Translations under genes and position numbers: made by a program | In this document: positions 5,956 through 7,986 of the stretch, piece by piece | Position numbering within the stretch: the stretch's first letter is position 1 | Layout: each line of letters opens with the position of its first letter | DNA from: an uncultured Veillonella sp. | Lineage (GTDB): Bacteria; Bacillota; Negativicutes; Veillonellales; Veillonellaceae | Assembly (NCBI GenBank): GCA_934216375.1 | Contig: CAKQBP010000055.1 | Location: forward strand, 1 to 7,986 | Reading direction: 5' to 3' | Length of the DNA stretch: 7,986 nucleotides | The notes under the pieces: model-generated | What the model was told of the DNA's origin: nothing | Databases searched by the model: none | Seen by the model: only the letters and a program-made list of their open reading frames with translations

Positions 5956-5962
5956 AAGAACG

Positions 5963-7651
5963 TTGGAACATAAAGACATTGAAAAAAGTGTAGCTCCTGA
6001 AGAAGTTGTATCTGTTAACTTTATTGAAGCTATTATCAACAAAGATAACGAAACTGGCAAATACGGTGGCCGTGTATTGACTCGCTTTCCACCAGAACCA
6101 AATGGCTACTTGCATATTGGACATGCTAAATCTATTTGCCTCAACTTTGGTATTGGTAAACAATACAATGGCTTAACAAATCTTCGCTTTGATGATACAA
6201 ATCCTGTAAAAGAAGATGTCGAATATGTAAACTCCATCATGGAAGATGTTAAATGGCTTGGATTTGATTGGAATGAAGAACCACGCTATGCATCTGATTA
6301 TTTTGACCAAATGTATGAGTATGCTAAGAAATTAATCACCCTTGGCAAGGCTTATGTAGATGATCAAACTGCAGATGAAATTAAACAAAATCGTGGCGAT
6401 TTCTCTACTCCTGGTGTCAATAGTCCATACCGTGATCGTAGTGTAGAAGAAAACTTGGCACTCTTCGAAGAAATGAAGGCTGGCAAGTATAAAGATGGGG
6501 AAAAGGTATTGCGTGCAAAAATCGATATGGCGCATCCTAATATCGTAATGCGTGATCCTGTTATTTATCGTATTGTAAATACAGAGCATCATAATACGGG
6601 TAATGAGTGGAAAATTTACCCTATGTATGATTTTGCCCATCCTATCGAAGATGCTATTGAACGCATTACGCATTCTATTTGTACATTGGAATTTGAAGTT
6701 CACCGGCCATTATATGATTGGGTGCTAGAGGATTGGGATGATACTGAAATTCCTCAACAAATTGAGTTTGCTCGCTTGAATGTAACTAAAATGGTTATGT
6801 CCAAACGTAAATTGCGTGCTCTTGTTGAGGCAGGCCTTGTAGCTGGTTGGGATGATCCCCGTATGCCGACAATTTCAGGTTTGCGCCGCCGTGGTTATAC
6901 ACCGGAATCTATTCGTGATTTCTGTGAGCGCATTGGTGTAGCGAAGGCGGATAGCGTTGTAGATATTGCTTTGCTTGAGTTCTGTATTCGAGAGGACTTG
7001 AAACTTAAAGCTAAACGCCCTATGGTTGTTGTTGATCCTGTAAAAGTTGTCATTACAAATTATCCTGAAGGCAATACAGAACTCTGTACAGTTGAAAATA
7101 ATCCTGAAAATGAAGAACTTGGTAATCGTGAAGTTGTATTTGGCCGTGAAATCTACATTGAACGAAGTGACTTTATGGAAGAACCAGTTAAGAAATTCTT
7201 CCGTTTAGCACCAGGTAAAGAAGTACGCCTGAAAGGAGCTTACTTCATTACATGTACTGATGTTATCAAAGATGAAAATGGCAATATTACAGAAATTCAC
7301 TGTACATATGATCCTGAAACTAAGAGCGGTAGCGGTTGTACACGTAAGGTTAAGGGCACATTACATTGGGTTGAAGCATCTACCGCAGTAGATATTGAAT
7401 CCCGTTTATATGATTACCTGCTTAAAGAAGATTCTGATGGTAAGGACTTCTTAGGTGACTTTAATCATGAGTCCTTACAAGTATTCAAGAGTAAAGGGGA
7501 AGCATGCCTTGCTACAACTGTACCAGGGGATCATTTCCAATTCTTGCGTCAAGGTTACTTTGTTACTGATAAAGACAGTACTTCAGACCATATTGTAGTG
7601 AACCGTATTGTTGGTTTACGTGATAGTTGGGCTAAGGCACAAAAGAAATAG
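5963..7651 (+). CDS. glnS: Glutaminyl-tRNA synthetase (GlnRS)
   Basis: GlnRS is a cytoplasmic class I aminoacyl-tRNA synthetase that charges tRNA-Gln with glutamine using ATP. Starting at TTG 5963 it has 562 residues, close to the 554 of E. coli. The class I signature HIGH is at residues 51-54 within [15 protein letters not shown], whose [11 protein letters not shown] form separates GlnRS from bacterial Glu[13 protein letters not shown] at 75-85 is strongly conserved, and the KMSKS-type loop is VMSKR at 278-282, as in E. coli GlnRS. The C-terminal half (about 335-545) is the beta-barrel anticodon-binding region, with the family motif GTLHWVEA. No YqeY-like extension is present. The start choice rests on the GGAGGT site at 5950-5955; using ATG 5948 would add five residues. 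The stop is TAG 7649-7651. Many Firmicutes instead make Gln-tRNA through GluRS and GatCAB, so a direct GlnRS is a lineage trait. Identification is very confident. Confidence 0.96.
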   Translation: MEHKDIEKSVAPEEVVSVNFIEAIINKDNETGKYGGRVLTRFPPEPNGYLHIGHAKSICLNFGIGKQYNGLTNLRFDDTNPVKEDVEYVNSIMEDVKWLGFDWNEEPRYASDYFDQMYEYAKKLITLGKAYVDDQTADEIKQNRGDFSTPGVNSPYRDRSVEENLALFEEMKAGKYKDGEKVLRAKIDMAHPNIVMRDPVIYRIVNTEHHNTGNEWKIYPMYDFAHPIEDAIERITHSICTLEFEVHRPLYDWVLEDWDDTEIPQQIEFARLNVTKMVMSKRKLRALVEAGLVAGWDDPRMPTISGLRRRGYTPESIRDFCERIGVAKADSVVDIALLEFCIREDLKLKAKRPMVVVDPVKVVITNYPEGNTELCTVENNPENEELGNREVVFGREIYIERSDFMEEPVKKFFRLAPGKEVRLKGAYFITCTDVIKDENGNITEIHCTYDPETKSGSGCTRKVKGTLHWVEASTAVDIESRLYDYLLKEDSDGKDFLGDFNHESLQVFKSKGEACLATTVPGDHFQFLRQGYFVTDKDSTSDHIVVNRIVGLRDSWAKAQKK

Positions 7652-7652
7652 C

Positions 7653-7664
7653 ATAATGCATTAT
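7653..7664. repeat. 12-bp palindrome just after glnS
   Basis: ATAATGCATTAT is a perfect palindrome two bases after the glnS stop, in the 37-base gap before the next gene. It has no U run and is too short for a terminator, so read-through into the next gene is plausible. It could be a chance AT-rich palindrome. Confidence 0.3.
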
Positions 7665-7688
7665 ATTGATGCTTTCATGAGGAGAAAA

Positions 7689-7986
7689 ATGAAAAAAATA
7701 GTACTACTTGCTATGGTAGCGGCTGTGTTGGTATCTATACCTGCTACGGGTTCCGCAGCGAACATTAAGTCCATTTTAAATAGAAGTCAAACTGTAACAT
7801 ATCAAGGTGTTAAATTACCTGAAGGCGTTACTATGTATCAAAATAATCCTAAAGCATTGTTTGCTGGGGAGGGTAAAAAAGATATTAAGTCTGTACTTCT
7901 TGAGGCGGGCGTGTCTTCTGCAGATGTATATACATTAAATATTAAAAACGAAAATGAAATGCATTATGCCGTGTATGCTAATGTAT
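7689..7986 (+). CDS. Unrecognised secreted protein, 3'-truncated by window edge
   Basis: ATG 7689 is preceded by AGGAG at 7680-7684 (4-base spacing) and opens a frame that runs off the window after 99 codons. The N-terminus is a clear Sec signal peptide: two lysines (residues 2-3), a hydrophobic core about 4-17, a proline at 18, and a likely signal peptidase I site after A23 or A24 (TGSAA-N). No cysteine follows the core, so it is not a lipoprotein. The visible mature part (about 75 residues) is hydrophilic, with stretches such as YQGVKLPEGVTMYQNNPKAL and IKSVLLEAGVSSADVYTLNI, and no motif I recognise. It is exported to the cell envelope or periplasm; function is unknown. It begins 37 bases after glnS with no terminator between, so it may be co-transcribed, though the two functions have no obvious link. 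Confidence 0.8.
   Translation, partial: MKKIVLLAMVAAVLVSIPATGSAANIKSILNRSQTVTYQGVKLPEGVTMYQNNPKALFAGEGKKDIKSVLLEAGVSSADVYTLNIKNENEMHYAVYANV

Noticed and set aside
5881..5962. T-box or other riboswitch leader for glnS
   Set aside because: The gap is only 82 bases, with no T-box sequence, specifier-like structure or terminator hairpin.
1..7986. CRISPR arrays, tRNA or rRNA genes, insertion sequences, phage attachment sites
   Set aside because: I saw no regularly spaced repeats, no tRNA-like cloverleaf or CCA-ended sequence, no transposase, and no duplicated flanking sequence around the OLD gene.

Overview
The window is an AT-rich bacterial chromosomal segment with every gene on the + strand, strong GGAGG-type ribosome binding sites and short intergenic gaps holding U-tailed hairpins. 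The protein sequences and this style suggest a low-GC Firmicute-type bacterium, most likely of the Negativicutes (Veillonella-like). That placement is from recall of protein style; no search was possible.

Layout, left to right: (1) the 3' two thirds of a threonine synthase gene (thrC), ending in a GC-rich hairpin; (2) a gene for a ten-helix EamA/DMT-family permease, preceded by a perfect 11-bp inverted repeat that covers its likely -10 box; (3) a possible 28-codon membrane microprotein starting directly after the permease stop, overlapping a candidate promoter for the next gene; (4) a stand-alone OLD-family protein (ABC-type ATPase plus TOPRIM nuclease) with a C2H2-like Cys/His cluster at the domain junction, closed by a strong terminator; (5) mscL, a large-conductance mechanosensitive channel with a C-terminal zinc ribbon, with a near-consensus sigma-70 promoter and its own terminator; (6) a D-2-hydroxyacid dehydrogenase of the glyoxylate/hydroxypyruvate reductase type; (7) glnS, glutaminyl-tRNA synthetase, very probably started at TTG; (8) the first 99 codons of a gene for an unrecognised secreted protein, cut by the window edge.

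The genes do not form one pathway. Terminators after thrC, the OLD gene and mscL split the region into short independent units; the permease (with the possible microprotein), the OLD gene and mscL each look like their own unit, while the dehydrogenase, glnS and the secreted-protein gene have no clear terminator between them and may be partly co-transcribed. Most of the window is housekeeping. The accessory element is the OLD nuclease, a family linked to phage defence, but it has no recognisable partner here, so a complete new system is not demonstrated. Three starts differ from the longest open frame: the OLD gene (ATG 2287), mscL (ATG 4240) and glnS (TTG 5963), each chosen because a Shine-Dalgarno sequence points to it.
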